Shown here: piece by piece, positions 1 to 9,700 of the stretch
Layout of the letters: every line of letters starts with the position of its first letter
Position numbering within the stretch: the first letter of the stretch is position 1
Source: Verrucomicrobiota bacterium
GTDB lineage: Bacteria; Verrucomicrobiota; Verrucomicrobiia; Limisphaerales; UBA9464
Length of the DNA stretch: 64,000 nt
Direction: 5' to 3'
NCBI GenBank assembly: GCA_017309115.1
Contig: JAFLEF010000009.1
Coordinates: 62,001-126,000 of the forward strand
Translations under genes and position numbers: made by a program
The notes under the pieces: model-generated
Seen by the model: the letters and a program-made list of their open reading frames with translations, nothing else
Told to the model about the DNA's origin: nothing
Database searches by the model: none

Positions 1-2
1 GT

Positions 3-1541
3 CGGGCTGCCCAACCACTGGCGTCCGGATTCGGCTCCAACGTCGAAGAAGTCACCGCGTTCTTTAATGAGCCGATGCAGCCGTCCTCGTTGAACACTTC
101 GAGCTTCGTTTTGCGCAGTGCGGGTGCGGATCGAATCCTGGGAACCGCGGATGATCCGGCGATCCCGTATTCGGTGGAGTACCTGGTGGATTCCCGCACC
201 GCGGCCGCCATCCCGGTGAATCCTCTGCCGGCGGGGCGGTATCAGGCGCGATTGCTGCGCTCGATGACGGACCTCGAGGGCAACCCGCTGGAGGAGGAAG
301 TGGTCTGGGAATTCGAAGCCGTGGTCGGGCTCGACTCGGATGGCGACGGATTGCTAGACGAGTATGAGATCGCTTTCGGACTCGACCCGACCCGGTCGGA
401 TCAGAACAACAACAGCATCGCGGACGCCGCAGAGGACTTTGACAATGACGGCCTAGTGAACGGCGTGGAAATGCTGTTGGGCACGAATCCACGCAATGCC
501 CGCACCTTCGACAATATTTCTGACGCTCAGTTGGATCGGGATGGTGACTTCCTGGTGGATGCCCAGGAACTTCGCCGGGGCACGGATCGGACCCGGCCGG
601 ATACCGATGGCGACGGCTGGAACGACGAGGTGGAAGTCACCACCGGGGCAAATCCACTCGTCGCCAACGCCTTCCTGCCGGGTGGCATCTTTGGCCGCAA
701 CTCGGCGTTGGCGCTGCGGTTGACCGGGGAACAGTTTGCTTCCGGCCAGACGGATGTGATGCGTCTGGGGGAAGGTCAGGTGATTCAGGTGACGGCGACT
801 GCGAACGTCCTAAGGCAAGGTGGACCCAACGAACTCGGTCATTCCGTAAATGCCGCTCCGCCCGTGCGCGTGCGTCAGTTCGACCTCGAAGCGACGGATC
901 TGACGCCGTTCGAACTACCCCGGTTGGGTGCGTTCGTGGTGGAAGCCGAAGACTACAATTTCAATTCCGGTGAAAGTCTCCCCGTGGCGAACCAGATGCC
1001 CTATCTGGGTGGCGCGTACACCAATCGGCCCGCAATCCTAGGTGTCGATTACTTCAATGCCGATGGCGCGGACGACGGTGTGTATCGGCCGGAGATCGGG
1101 CCAAACAATGTTCTGCTGGCGGAACAACGAGAGGGATTGGGAGCGCTGCAACGGCCGGGTTGGCAGGTCACCACCAATTATCGGTTGGCGGCTCCGGCGG
1201 ACGGCGACTGGCAGCAATACACCCGAACCCTTCCGGCTGGTGCGTATTGGGTGTGGGCGGCGATGTCAGCCGATGGCTTTGGCATCAATGCACTCTCGGC
1301 AGCCCTCGATCGGGTGACTGGTGATCCCACCCAACCCAATCCGGCGCTCGCCGATTTGGGTTCCTTCAATGGGGACGGCACCGGCAGTCGGGCCAACAAT
1401 CGGTTGGTCCTGTTGCGGGATTCTCTAGGTGATCCCGCCGTGGTCACGCTGAACGGCGAGCCCACCACCTTTCGGTTTGATCTGTTTCGCGGGGACGTCG
1501 ACTGGCTGGTCTTCGTTCCTGTGACCTCGGCACCTCAGTGA
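3..1541 (+). CDS. Large secreted/surface protein with Ig-like, Ca-binding repeat and C-terminal ligand-binding-like regions (5' partial)
   Basis: The reading frame is open from the first bases of the window, so the true start lies upstream; an internal ATG at 75 is inside a conserved domain. The first visible part (to about 325) resembles the end of a bacterial Ig-like SbsA/Big_5 domain (motif FFNEPMQPSSLN). From about 330 to 660 there are thrombospondin type 3-like calcium-binding repeats (DSDGDGLLDEYE, DFDNDGLVNGVE, DTDGDGWNDEVE). The part from about 935 to the stop starts with VVEAEDYNF and resembles carbohydrate-binding-like beta-sandwich domains. Inference: an extracellular or cell-surface structural or adhesive protein. 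No C-terminal sorting signal is seen. It shares its Ig-like and calcium-repeat modules with the giant protein at 49383-55271. Confidence 0.75.
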   Translation, partial: RAAQPLASGFGSNVEEVTAFFNEPMQPSSLNTSSFVLRSAGADRILGTADDPAIPYSVEYLVDSRTAAAIPVNPLPAGRYQARLLRSMTDLEGNPLEEEVVWEFEAVVGLDSDGDGLLDEYEIAFGLDPTRSDQNNNSIADAAEDFDNDGLVNGVEMLLGTNPRNARTFDNISDAQLDRDGDFLVDAQELRRGTDRTRPDTDGDGWNDEVEVTTGANPLVANAFLPGGIFGRNSALALRLTGEQFASGQTDVMRLGEGQVIQVTATANVLRQGGPNELGHSVNAAPPVRVRQFDLEATDLTPFELPRLGAFVVEAEDYNFNSGESLPVANQMPYLGGAYTNRPAILGVDYFNADGADDGVYRPEIGPNNVLLAEQREGLGALQRPGWQVTTNYRLAAPADGDWQQYTRTLPAGAYWVWAAMSADGFGINALSAALDRVTGDPTQPNPALADLGSFNGDGTGSRANNRLVLLRDSLGDPAVVTLNGEPTTFRFDLFRGDVDWLVFVPVTSAPQ

Positions 1542-1590
1542 TTCTGCCAACCCTCCCTGGATCCGTTTTCAATGCTTCAATTCTCATTCC

Positions 1591-2796
1591 ATGAACTCTC
1601 GTAAATCCTCTCCCCTGCGCGTTCGCTGGCCAGCTTTGCTGGCTGGATTCCTGAGCGCGGCCGCCAGCCTCCTCCAGGCTCAGACCGTCGCGTTCGACTC
1701 CGGCTCGAACGGTTCTCTCGGAGATGTCGTGATCACCAACGACACCCAGATCGTTCTGCCGGCGGACGGCGTCCTCCACTACAAAACGTTTGCCGTGCTG
1801 GATGGTGTGGCGGTGACGTTCATTAAGAACGCCTACAACACGCCGGTGTACCTGCTCTCTCAGGGCGATGTGGTCATCGAAGGACGAATCTTCGTCTCCG
1901 GCGGTGACAGTGCCGGGGACCGCGGACCCGGGCTCGGTGGCCCCGGCGGATTCGATGGTGGACGCCGAGGCGTGGGTGACTTGCCTCCCGGCGACGGCCA
2001 GGGACCGGGTGGAGGGCGGGCGGGAAATCATGCTGGAGCCAATGTCTCATCGAGCGCCGGTTCCGGGAGCTTTCTGACTCAACTAGGGGCGGGCAGTACC
2101 AATCTGGGCAACATCTACGGCAATGCGGCGCTGATTCCGTTGATCGGCGGATCTGGCGGCGGTGGCACTCCGGGCTTTGGGGGCGGAGGTGGGGGCGGTG
2201 CCATCCTCGTCGCTTCCGCGACCCGGATTCGATTTGGGTCGGCGGGGAACCACTTCATTGACGCCACAGGCGGCGCGTGGGGTACGGGTGGAGCCTACAA
2301 CGGGGGCAGCGGCGGTGCCGTCAAATTGGTAGCGCCCACGGTGGAAGGCCCAATGCGCATCAATGTGAGCAATCGCAACGGCACTGGAGGTGCCGGACGA
2401 ATCCGCATTGATGCCGTCAATTTCAGTGGCGCGAACTTCGGGCATCATGCACCCGCTCATTCCTTGAGTTACGGATCCATGCTGGCGACGGGACTGGAAG
2501 GAACCCTGCCACGCTTGGATCTGATCAGCGTTGCTGGCCGGGTCCTGCCCACCAACAACGTCGCGAACGGTTTCATCCTGCTGCCCAACGGAGTCGCCGG
2601 CGAACAACCCGTGGTGGTGCGGGCACGGAATTTTGGGTCGCAGGTCCCGGTCCGCATCGTGGTGGCGCCCGACAACGGGGAAACGACTTACTTCGACGGA
2701 GTGATCAACAACACCGGAGCCACTCCGGCTGAAGCCACCTTCAACGTGTTCATCCCGGCCAACTCGCCGGCCAAGGTCAACGTTTGGACCCGCTAA
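1591..2796 (+). CDS. Secreted glycine-rich protein of unknown function
   Basis: A 401-residue protein with a clear Sec signal peptide: basic start MNSRKSSPLRVRW, hydrophobic core, then AQA-type cleavage near residue 30. The mature protein has glycine-rich stretches (positions about 1900-2220, including a run of seven glycines) that alternate with short beta-rich segments, as in extracellular beta-helix or repeat proteins. The C-terminal 100 residues are not glycine-rich and look like a small beta-sandwich. It follows the preceding surface protein by 49 bases on the same strand and may be co-transcribed. No catalytic motif is recognised. Function unknown; a surface or matrix protein is an inference. 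Confidence 0.75.
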   Translation: MNSRKSSPLRVRWPALLAGFLSAAASLLQAQTVAFDSGSNGSLGDVVITNDTQIVLPADGVLHYKTFAVLDGVAVTFIKNAYNTPVYLLSQGDVVIEGRIFVSGGDSAGDRGPGLGGPGGFDGGRRGVGDLPPGDGQGPGGGRAGNHAGANVSSSAGSGSFLTQLGAGSTNLGNIYGNAALIPLIGGSGGGGTPGFGGGGGGGAILVASATRIRFGSAGNHFIDATGGAWGTGGAYNGGSGGAVKLVAPTVEGPMRINVSNRNGTGGAGRIRIDAVNFSGANFGHHAPAHSLSYGSMLATGLEGTLPRLDLISVAGRVLPTNNVANGFILLPNGVAGEQPVVVRARNFGSQVPVRIVVAPDNGETTYFDGVINNTGATPAEATFNVFIPANSPAKVNVWTR

Positions 2797-2818
2797 CTGA
2801 GCAGCAGGCTGGGCGCTA

Positions 2819-3598
2819 CTAGGTCAGCGGATATTGACGCCAGCCGAGGAGTTGGCCGGTGGCCTGGTAGAGAAAGCGTGGCACGATGCGCGAATAGCGG
2901 GGCCACAGCCGTTTGAAATCCTTGGTGAGTCGGAAGAGCCATTCCAGACCGCTCCGCTGAATCCAGCGGGGCGCCTGGGTGACTCGTCCGGCGTGAAAGT
3001 CAAAGGCCGCCCCCACGCCAATCAAGATTCGGGCGTTCAAGCGCTGACCGTGCGCCGCCATGAACCGCTCCTGTTTGGGAGTGCTCAAGCCGACCCAGAA
3101 AAAATCGGGCTGCAATCGGGCGACCTCGGCCCCGAGCGCGTTCAGTTCGTCTTCGGTAAGCGGACGAAACGGCGGGGTATGTGTGCCGACGATGCGGACT
3201 CCCGGGAAGCGTTGTTCCATCTTCGTCTTGAGCTCTTCAGCCACACCAGTATTTCCGCCGAAGAAGAAGTGGGTGGCGCCACTGGTCTGGGACCAGGCCA
3301 TGAGCCGTTCCATCAGATCGGGTCCGTAGACACGGTCCATTTCGCGGAATCCCCGGAGCCGCCCCATCCAGACCATGGGCATGCCATCCGGAGTGGACAG
3401 CAGGGAGGCGTTGTGAATCCGACGCAATTCCGGGTCGTCCTGGGATTCAATGACTCCGTGAACCCCTGTTACGGTGACATAACCGCGCTGCCCCGCGGCT
3501 CGGGCGGCGGCGAGAGTCGTGACGGCGGAATCGAGGTTGAGCACCGAGATGCCCACGCCCAGGACATTTACCCGGGGAGGAGCGACAAATTCAGGCAC
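2819..3598 (-). CDS. WecG/TagA/CpsF family glycosyltransferase
   Basis: At 259 residues this is the usual size for the family (GT26). Members transfer a sugar, often N-acetylmannosaminuronic acid or ManNAc, to an undecaprenyl-diphosphate-linked acceptor during surface polysaccharide assembly at the inner face of the cytoplasmic membrane. Family motifs seen are NHASLLSTPDGMP-like near residue 65-75 (here STPDGMPMVW), FFFGGNTGVAEEL near 110, and GLSTPKQERFM with GVGAAFDFHAG in the second half. It starts at an ATG at 3598 and converges with the secreted gene to its left. The 181 bases upstream contain only an AT-rich palindrome (TTAATTAA, 3711-3718). The acceptor sugar cannot be read from sequence. 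The main polysaccharide locus lies 31 kb away. Confidence 0.88.
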   Translation of the reverse strand: MPEFVAPPRVNVLGVGISVLNLDSAVTTLAAARAAGQRGYVTVTGVHGVIESQDDPELRRIHNASLLSTPDGMPMVWMGRLRGFREMDRVYGPDLMERLMAWSQTSGATHFFFGGNTGVAEELKTKMEQRFPGVRIVGTHTPPFRPLTEDELNALGAEVARLQPDFFWVGLSTPKQERFMAAHGQRLNARILIGVGAAFDFHAGRVTQAPRWIQRSGLEWLFRLTKDFKRLWPRYSRIVPRFLYQATGQLLGWRQYPLT

Positions 3599-3779
3599 CC
3601 CGGCAGTGTAGCCAAATCGGCTTCAGCGGGGAAGCAGGCGCCGAAAGGGAATCCGGGAGCTGGGAGGATGCGCCAATGATCCCGTGCCTGCCAGTGGCGG
3701 CCAGGGTCGATTAATTAACCATTGATGGCTCCCCCCATTCGGACATTGCCCGAGCGGCCCGACGGGGGACTTGGTTGCG

Positions 3780-6518
3780 TCAGGTAGTTGCTGCTGATAA
3801 CGCACCGGCGCGCTGAGCCCAACGCACACGCACCCATTTCTCGAACCCGACCACGCCATAGCCCGCACCGGCCACGGCGAGGATATGCAGCCAGGCTTGT
3901 GCGCCGATGGGAGTCGTTTGGAACAACTGGTTCATGAAGGGCGCGTAGGTGAAGAGCATCTGAGCAGCCAGCATGGCGGCGCATCCGCGGAGTATCCAGG
4001 GGTTGGAAAACACGCCCACCGAGAACATGGATCTGTTGAGAGAGCGGCAGTTGAACAGATACAGCAGTTGCGTCATGACGATGGTATTCACCACGGTGGT
4101 GCGGGCCTCGGAAAGAGATTGGCCGTGGGCGGATTGTACCCAGTGGAACAGGAACGTGGCCCCGGTGGCCATAATCAGCGAGACCAGTCCGGTGCGCATC
4201 AACAGGGGCACCGTAAGGATCGGCTGCTTCGAGTCGCGCGGTGGTAGAGACATGATTCCGCTCTCCCTCGGTTCGAAGACGAGCGTCAGGCCCAGCAGCA
4301 CCGCAGTGGTCATGTTCACCCAGAGCAACTGCACCGGGAGGATAGGCAACGTGATGCCCGCTAGAACGGCCAAGAGAATCGTGAGCGCCTGACCGACATT
4401 CGTCGGGAGGGTCCACACGATAAACTTCGTCAGATTGCTGAAGACCGAGCGCCCCTCTTCCACCGCGGCCTTGATCGAGGCGAAGTTGTCGTCAGTCAGC
4501 ACCATGTCCGCCGCGCCCTTGGCCGCGTCGGTGCCGGTGATGCCCATGGCGATGCCAATGTCCGCCTGCCGAAGCGCGGGCGCGTCGTTCACGCCGTCTC
4601 CGGTCATGGCCACGATGTGACCGCGAGCCTGAAGCGCCTTCACCAGCCGGTACTTTTGGTCCGGTGCCACGCGAGCAAACACGGTCGCGCGTTCGGCGAT
4701 GGCTTCGAATTCCGCGTCGGAAAGCTTCTCGAGATCCTTGCCAGACACCGCCACCAAGTCTTCACCCGCGAGTCCAACTTGCTGGGCAATCACGCGGGCC
4801 GTCGAAAGATGATCGCCAGTGATCATCTTCACCGCGATGCCGGCGCCCCGGCAGACCGCCACGGCTTCGATGGCTTCCGGGCGGGGTGGGTCAATCATGC
4901 CTTGCAGGCCCAGGAAGGTCAGTCCGCTGCGGACGGTCTCGTGTTCGAGTTTGCCTCCGTTGTCGGGGATGTGTCGGCGCGCGAACGCCAGAACGCGCAG
5001 GCCTTTGGCCGCCATGGCGTGAACCGCCTGATGCACAGCTTCCTTGTCCAATGGGATCAACTGCCCGCGCCCATCGAGTGCATCGGCACATCGGTCAAGG
5101 AGGCGTTCTACTGCGCCGACCTTGTAGATGAGGTGCTGTTGATCGTCCTGATGCAACGTCGCGCGGAACATGTGTTCCGATTCGAACGGAATGGTGTCCC
5201 GGCGTGGGAGAACCCGGTTCATCTCTTCGCGAACGAGACCGGCCTTTTGTGCCGCGACGATCAAGGCCGCTTCCGTGGGATCGCCATGCACGCTCAGACG
5301 GCCCTTGTCGCGCAGCAACTGCGAGTCGTTGCAGAGCAGGCCGGCAAGCAGCGTTTCACGCAGTGCGACGTGCTCGTCCAGATTGGGGCGTTGGCCTTGA
5401 AGGAGCAGTTCCCCGGTGGCTTCGTAGCCGGCGCCCGTCACCTGATAAACCACACCGCCCGCAAACAACTCCCGCACCGTCATCTGATTCTCTGTGAGCG
5501 TTCCGGTTTTGTCCGAGCAAATGACGGTTGTGCTGCCGAGCGTTTCAACGGCGGGAAGTTTCCGGATGATGGCGTTACGCTTCGCCATACGGGCGACTCC
5601 GATCGCCAAGGTAATGGTGACTGCCGCCGGCAGGCCTTCGGGAATCGCGGCAACCGCGAGAGCCACCGCGGCCATGAATACTTCCACCGCCGGTTCGCCC
5701 CGCCACAGTCCGACGCCGAACATCACTAACGCCAAGCCAAGAATGGCCCAAAGAAGCACGCCGCTGAATTCGGCGATCTTCTTCGTCAGCGGCGTCGAAA
5801 TCTCCGCCGCTTCCGAGACCAGGGTGGCGATTCGGCCGGTCTCGGTCTGATCGCCAATGGCACAAACGACACCTTCAGCTTGGCCAGAAGTGACGAGGGT
5901 TCCCCCGAAAACCAGATTCCGGCGATCGGCCAGGGAGGTTTCCGCCGGGAGAGATTCTGTGTGCTTTTGGGCTGGGACCGACTCTCCGGTCAGCGCCGAT
6001 TCGTCGGCCTGCAGGTTCTTCGCGTGGAGGAGTCGCAGGTCGGCAGGCACGCGATCGCCGGCCTGCAGTAGGACGAGGTCTCCGGGGACCAAATTTGAGG
6101 AAGGAATCCGCACCTTCTGGCCGTCCCGACGAACCGTGGTTTCTACGGGAACCATCTGGGCCAGCGCGTCGATCGCTTTCTCGGCTTTGCTCTCCTGAAA
6201 AAAACCAATGACGGCATTGAGCAGCACCACTCCCAGAATGACGGAGGAATCGACGCTCTTCCCGAGGAAGGCCGTCAACGCGGCGGCCATCAGCAGCACA
6301 TAGACGAGTGGTTGATGAAACTGGAGGAGGAAGCGTTTGAGTGCGCCCGTGCCACGCCGGGCCGAGACCCGGTTTGGTCCATACTTTTGCTGGCGCTGGG
6401 TCACCTCGCCGGTCTTTAGCCCATCCTGCAAATCCGTCTCCAGGACTTGCGTAACGGCTTCAGACGAGAGTTGGTGCCAGGCCACTTGCTGCCGCTCTTC
6501 CATGCGAGTGGTAGTCAT
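3780..6518 (-). CDS. Cation-transporting P-type ATPase (P2-like) with altered ion-binding residues
   Basis: This 912-residue protein has the full P2-type layout: N-terminal cation-ATPase domain, actuator motif ALTGESVPAQ, phosphorylation motif ICSDKTGTLTENQ near residue 335, ATP-binding domain, hinge MTGDGVNDAPALRQADIG and C-terminal membrane bundle. TM4 carries IPEGLP as in calcium pumps. In TM5 the SERCA-like NVGE is NVGQ, and in TM6 the pattern WVNLVTD is WVNMTTA, so two acidic calcium ligands (SERCA Glu771 and Asp800 by alignment by eye) are missing. It belongs to the widespread HAD-IC P-type ATPases of uncertain substrate. It uses energy from ATP to move a cation across the inner membrane; which cation is open. 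Single gene, divergent from nothing close by; the 231 bases before the next gene show no clear element. Confidence 0.9.
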   Translation of the reverse strand: MTTTRMEERQQVAWHQLSSEAVTQVLETDLQDGLKTGEVTQRQQKYGPNRVSARRGTGALKRFLLQFHQPLVYVLLMAAALTAFLGKSVDSSVILGVVLLNAVIGFFQESKAEKAIDALAQMVPVETTVRRDGQKVRIPSSNLVPGDLVLLQAGDRVPADLRLLHAKNLQADESALTGESVPAQKHTESLPAETSLADRRNLVFGGTLVTSGQAEGVVCAIGDQTETGRIATLVSEAAEISTPLTKKIAEFSGVLLWAILGLALVMFGVGLWRGEPAVEVFMAAVALAVAAIPEGLPAAVTITLAIGVARMAKRNAIIRKLPAVETLGSTTVICSDKTGTLTENQMTVRELFAGGVVYQVTGAGYEATGELLLQGQRPNLDEHVALRETLLAGLLCNDSQLLRDKGRLSVHGDPTEAALIVAAQKAGLVREEMNRVLPRRDTIPFESEHMFRATLHQDDQQHLIYKVGAVERLLDRCADALDGRGQLIPLDKEAVHQAVHAMAAKGLRVLAFARRHIPDNGGKLEHETVRSGLTFLGLQGMIDPPRPEAIEAVAVCRGAGIAVKMITGDHLSTARVIAQQVGLAGEDLVAVSGKDLEKLSDAEFEAIAERATVFARVAPDQKYRLVKALQARGHIVAMTGDGVNDAPALRQADIGIAMGITGTDAAKGAADMVLTDDNFASIKAAVEEGRSVFSNLTKFIVWTLPTNVGQALTILLAVLAGITLPILPVQLLWVNMTTAVLLGLTLVFEPRESGIMSLPPRDSKQPILTVPLLMRTGLVSLIMATGATFLFHWVQSAHGQSLSEARTTVVNTIVMTQLLYLFNCRSLNRSMFSVGVFSNPWILRGCAAMLAAQMLFTYAPFMNQLFQTTPIGAQAWLHILAVAGAGYGVVGFEKWVRVRWAQRAGALSAATT

Positions 6519-6749
6519 TCTGGTTTTGGAACAGAACTAACCTCTCGAATGGAGCGTTCGTCAATCGAGGGCGCCCTCTTCGATGATTGGGATTGGGGCG
6601 TCCTGATTCCACCGCCTGATTAACGGCAAGGGTTTCAGACCCGTCGGACTTGAACGCGCTACAAGCGGCAGTCGCCTCGTTCGTTCGGTAAGCCCGGATA
6701 ATTCGAACGATCGGCTGATCTTTTGTGGGTTACTCGCGTCCTGGGCTCT

Positions 6750-9700
6750 TTAGCGAGCGACCGCAACCGGGTCAATTTCCAGGCGCAGGTTCGCCCAATA
6801 GCCGAATTCGTAGGACCAGTTGTTGGCGGCGTTTTCCAGACGAAGAACGATTCGGCGGTTGGCGAACTGGCTCAGATCAATCTGGACGGCTTTCCAGCGC
6901 TCTCCGTCATGACTGACGATTTGTCGATGGATGACCTCGCCTTCGGCCTTCACGCGCAGTTCCCAGTCGCCCTGTTCATGAGCGGCCACGGAGAACTTCA
7001 AGGTAGCGCGGCCGGACGCTGGCAAGGTGAGTGAACGGACCAGCGCGGCCGGAGTGCGTTCGTCCACCGGGTGGGTGAGCAAAACGTTCGAGCGTCCGGC
7101 AAATTCCGGAAGTTTCGCCGGTGCCTCTTCGAATTCCGGGCAGACCAACTGCCACTCGGGCGCCCACAGCGCGAGACTCTCACCGTCGCGGCGGGGAATG
7201 GTGGAGGCCTGATCGTCCCCGCCACCGCCGATGATCTCCTGCTTGCGCGCGTCATCGAGGGGCTTGCCATCCTGCGGCGGGGCGAGGATGTACCAGATTA
7301 GATTGCGGAACTCGGCATCCGGCACCTGCTCCAAGCCTTCCGGCATGACGGAGTTTTCGGTGACGTGCATCTGCCGAATCTCCGACTTGGGAATCACGAC
7401 TTCAGCCGGGCCGGCCATGATCAGCTTGACCCGCGAATCGTTATTCTCGAGCAACCGTCCGCTCAGGAAGCGTCCGTCCCCAGTCTCCACTTCCACGTTC
7501 TCGTAGCCTTCACCGATGATTTCGTTGGGATGAATCACGTGGTGAAGCAGGGCATCGAGCGAGCTGCGACCTACGCCGGTGAGATCGGGTCCGATGTCGG
7601 CGCCTTCACCGTAAAACTTGTGGCAGACCAGGCAGCTCTTGCGGGCGGCGTCGTGTCCAGCTTGAAGATCGATGGGCCCTTCGATGACGACCCGCCGCTT
7701 CTCGGCAATGATCTTCAGCTTGTCGGCGGAACTCGCGTTGACCCGGCCGAATAGCTGTTGAGCCTTCTTGCGTTCCGCGTCGTTGCGGGAGGTTGCCAAG
7801 GCGCGAATCACCGTTGGCGGCAGGTCGCCCCGCTTGACCTGACCCGCTTCGATCGCTCGATACAGCGGCCACTTGAAGGCGCCCCGGGTGGTGCAGAGTT
7901 CGCCTACGGCCCGCTTGAGCGTGGGACTATAGGTGGACCACGGTTGAATCAGAACGGCGGCAACGTCATCGGTTCCCACTTCGGCCAACCCGCGGACTGC
8001 GGCGGCGCGGACGGGGTCGGTGCCCTTGCCAAGCGCCACCATCAGGAGGGCCTGGCGCGACGGATCTGATTTCAGTTTGCGGGCGGTGGCGATGGCCGCC
8101 AATCGGTCGGCGTCGGAAGTGGCCGGATCACCGAGACGCGCCAGCGCGGCTTTGACGGAAGAGGCGTCGCCCCACAGCGAACCGACTTGTTGAGCGGCCT
8201 GCGCGACGGACGCATTGGCCGACGTGGAACGCGTGGCGACGACTGCGATGGCCTCTGGAGCGGGAGTCAGGACCTTGCCGCGCTGACCTTCCATCAACCC
8301 GTTGAGGCCGCTCACCCAGATCTGCGACTGATCATCGGGAATCTTGCCGAGCGCGAGGACCGCGCGGGTCAGCGCCTCTTCGTTGTGCAGATCGCAGATC
8401 CGGCGCATCAACTTGTTGAGCACGGTGGCGGAGAGCGGCAGGGACTTCTGGCTGTCGAACTGTTCGTAGAAGGCCAGGATGGGCAGCGGGTTGTCGGCCA
8501 CCAGCGGCTCGAGTGCCATCCAATAGAGGAACTCAAAGATGGGATCGGTTCCCTGACCGGCACTTTGGAAGAGCGTTTGCAGAACACCACGAAGGGCGAC
8601 GTCGTTGCGGGCTGTTCGGGGCGGAGTGTTCACCGTGAGCGATCCGGACACGAACTGACGGCAAGCGATGGCGACGCCCAGACGGACCTTGAGGTCGGGA
8701 TCCTGCGCCAGCCGATTGAGGCGGGCAAAGGTGGCGGGTGTTTCGCCCTGTTCGCCGGTGAGCCGGGCGGACCAGGATCGAATGATGGGCTCGGAGTCGG
8801 CAGCCGCTCGGTCGAGCGTGGCGTCATCGAGCAGCCCCATGCTGTAAAGCGTCCACAGGGCGGACAGCCGGGCTTCCACGGTGGGACCTCCTTCGAAGAT
8901 CCGATGCACCGGGGTGGCGCTGGTCGTATCAAAAGCCTTGGTTCCCCGACCGTTCAGAATTCGCTGGGCGGTGCGGCGTTGCCAGACGTTGGGGTGAGCG
9001 AGTCGTTGCGCGAGTTCGGTCGAGGACAGTTTGGAAAGATCGAAGTCGGGGGACGGGCGCGACGGAACGGGTTTGCCGGGCTGATCGCCGGTCCACACGA
9101 TGCGCCAGATCCGGCCGCGCTCGCGATCCACACCAGCGGGATCGGCATTGGCGTTCTGGTAGCAGGGATACCGGTCGTACCAATCCATGACCCAGACGGC
9201 GCCATCGGGACCGGTCTGAGTGCTGACCGGCATGAACCAGCCATCCGAGGTAGTGAGGAAATCTCCTGTGCCCTTCCAATGGGTCGCCACGAAAGTGGTT
9301 CCTTTGGCGTTGAGTTGGTCAATGTTGAGGGCGTTTTGGTGGATGTTTCCTTGGAGCGCTGCGCCTTGCCATTCGGCGGGCCACTGATCGCCCTGGATCA
9401 GGTTGATCCCAGCGTAGGCGGCCATGTGATGCCGGTGATCGACGATGCTCGGAAGCTCCCCGTAGGCGTAGGGGAACGGCGGTTGGCCAGCCTGGCGCTG
9501 ATAGACACCTCCGGGCGTTAGATGGAACAAATGATCAATGACGCACGCGCTGACGAAAGCGTTCCCTTCCAAGTCGAAATCAACACCCCAGGGGTTCGAA
9601 GTGCCTTCGGCGTAGACTTCGAAGCGCCGAGTTTGCGGGTGGAAGCGGGCGACACCGGCCGTGAGCACGACGGGTTCGGCTTGGGGATTCTGGGGATCCT

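Noticed and set aside
1900..2230. Glycine-coding repeats that might look like a simple-sequence repeat or CRISPR-like array
   Set aside because: They are degenerate codons in a coding frame with no spaced direct repeats.
4617..5729. 370-codon plus-strand open frame
   Set aside because: It is antisense to the P2-like ATPase catalytic domain.
6519..6749. 231-base intergenic region between the P-type ATPase and heme protein genes
   Set aside because: No ORF, terminator, tRNA-like structure or repeat could be supported.
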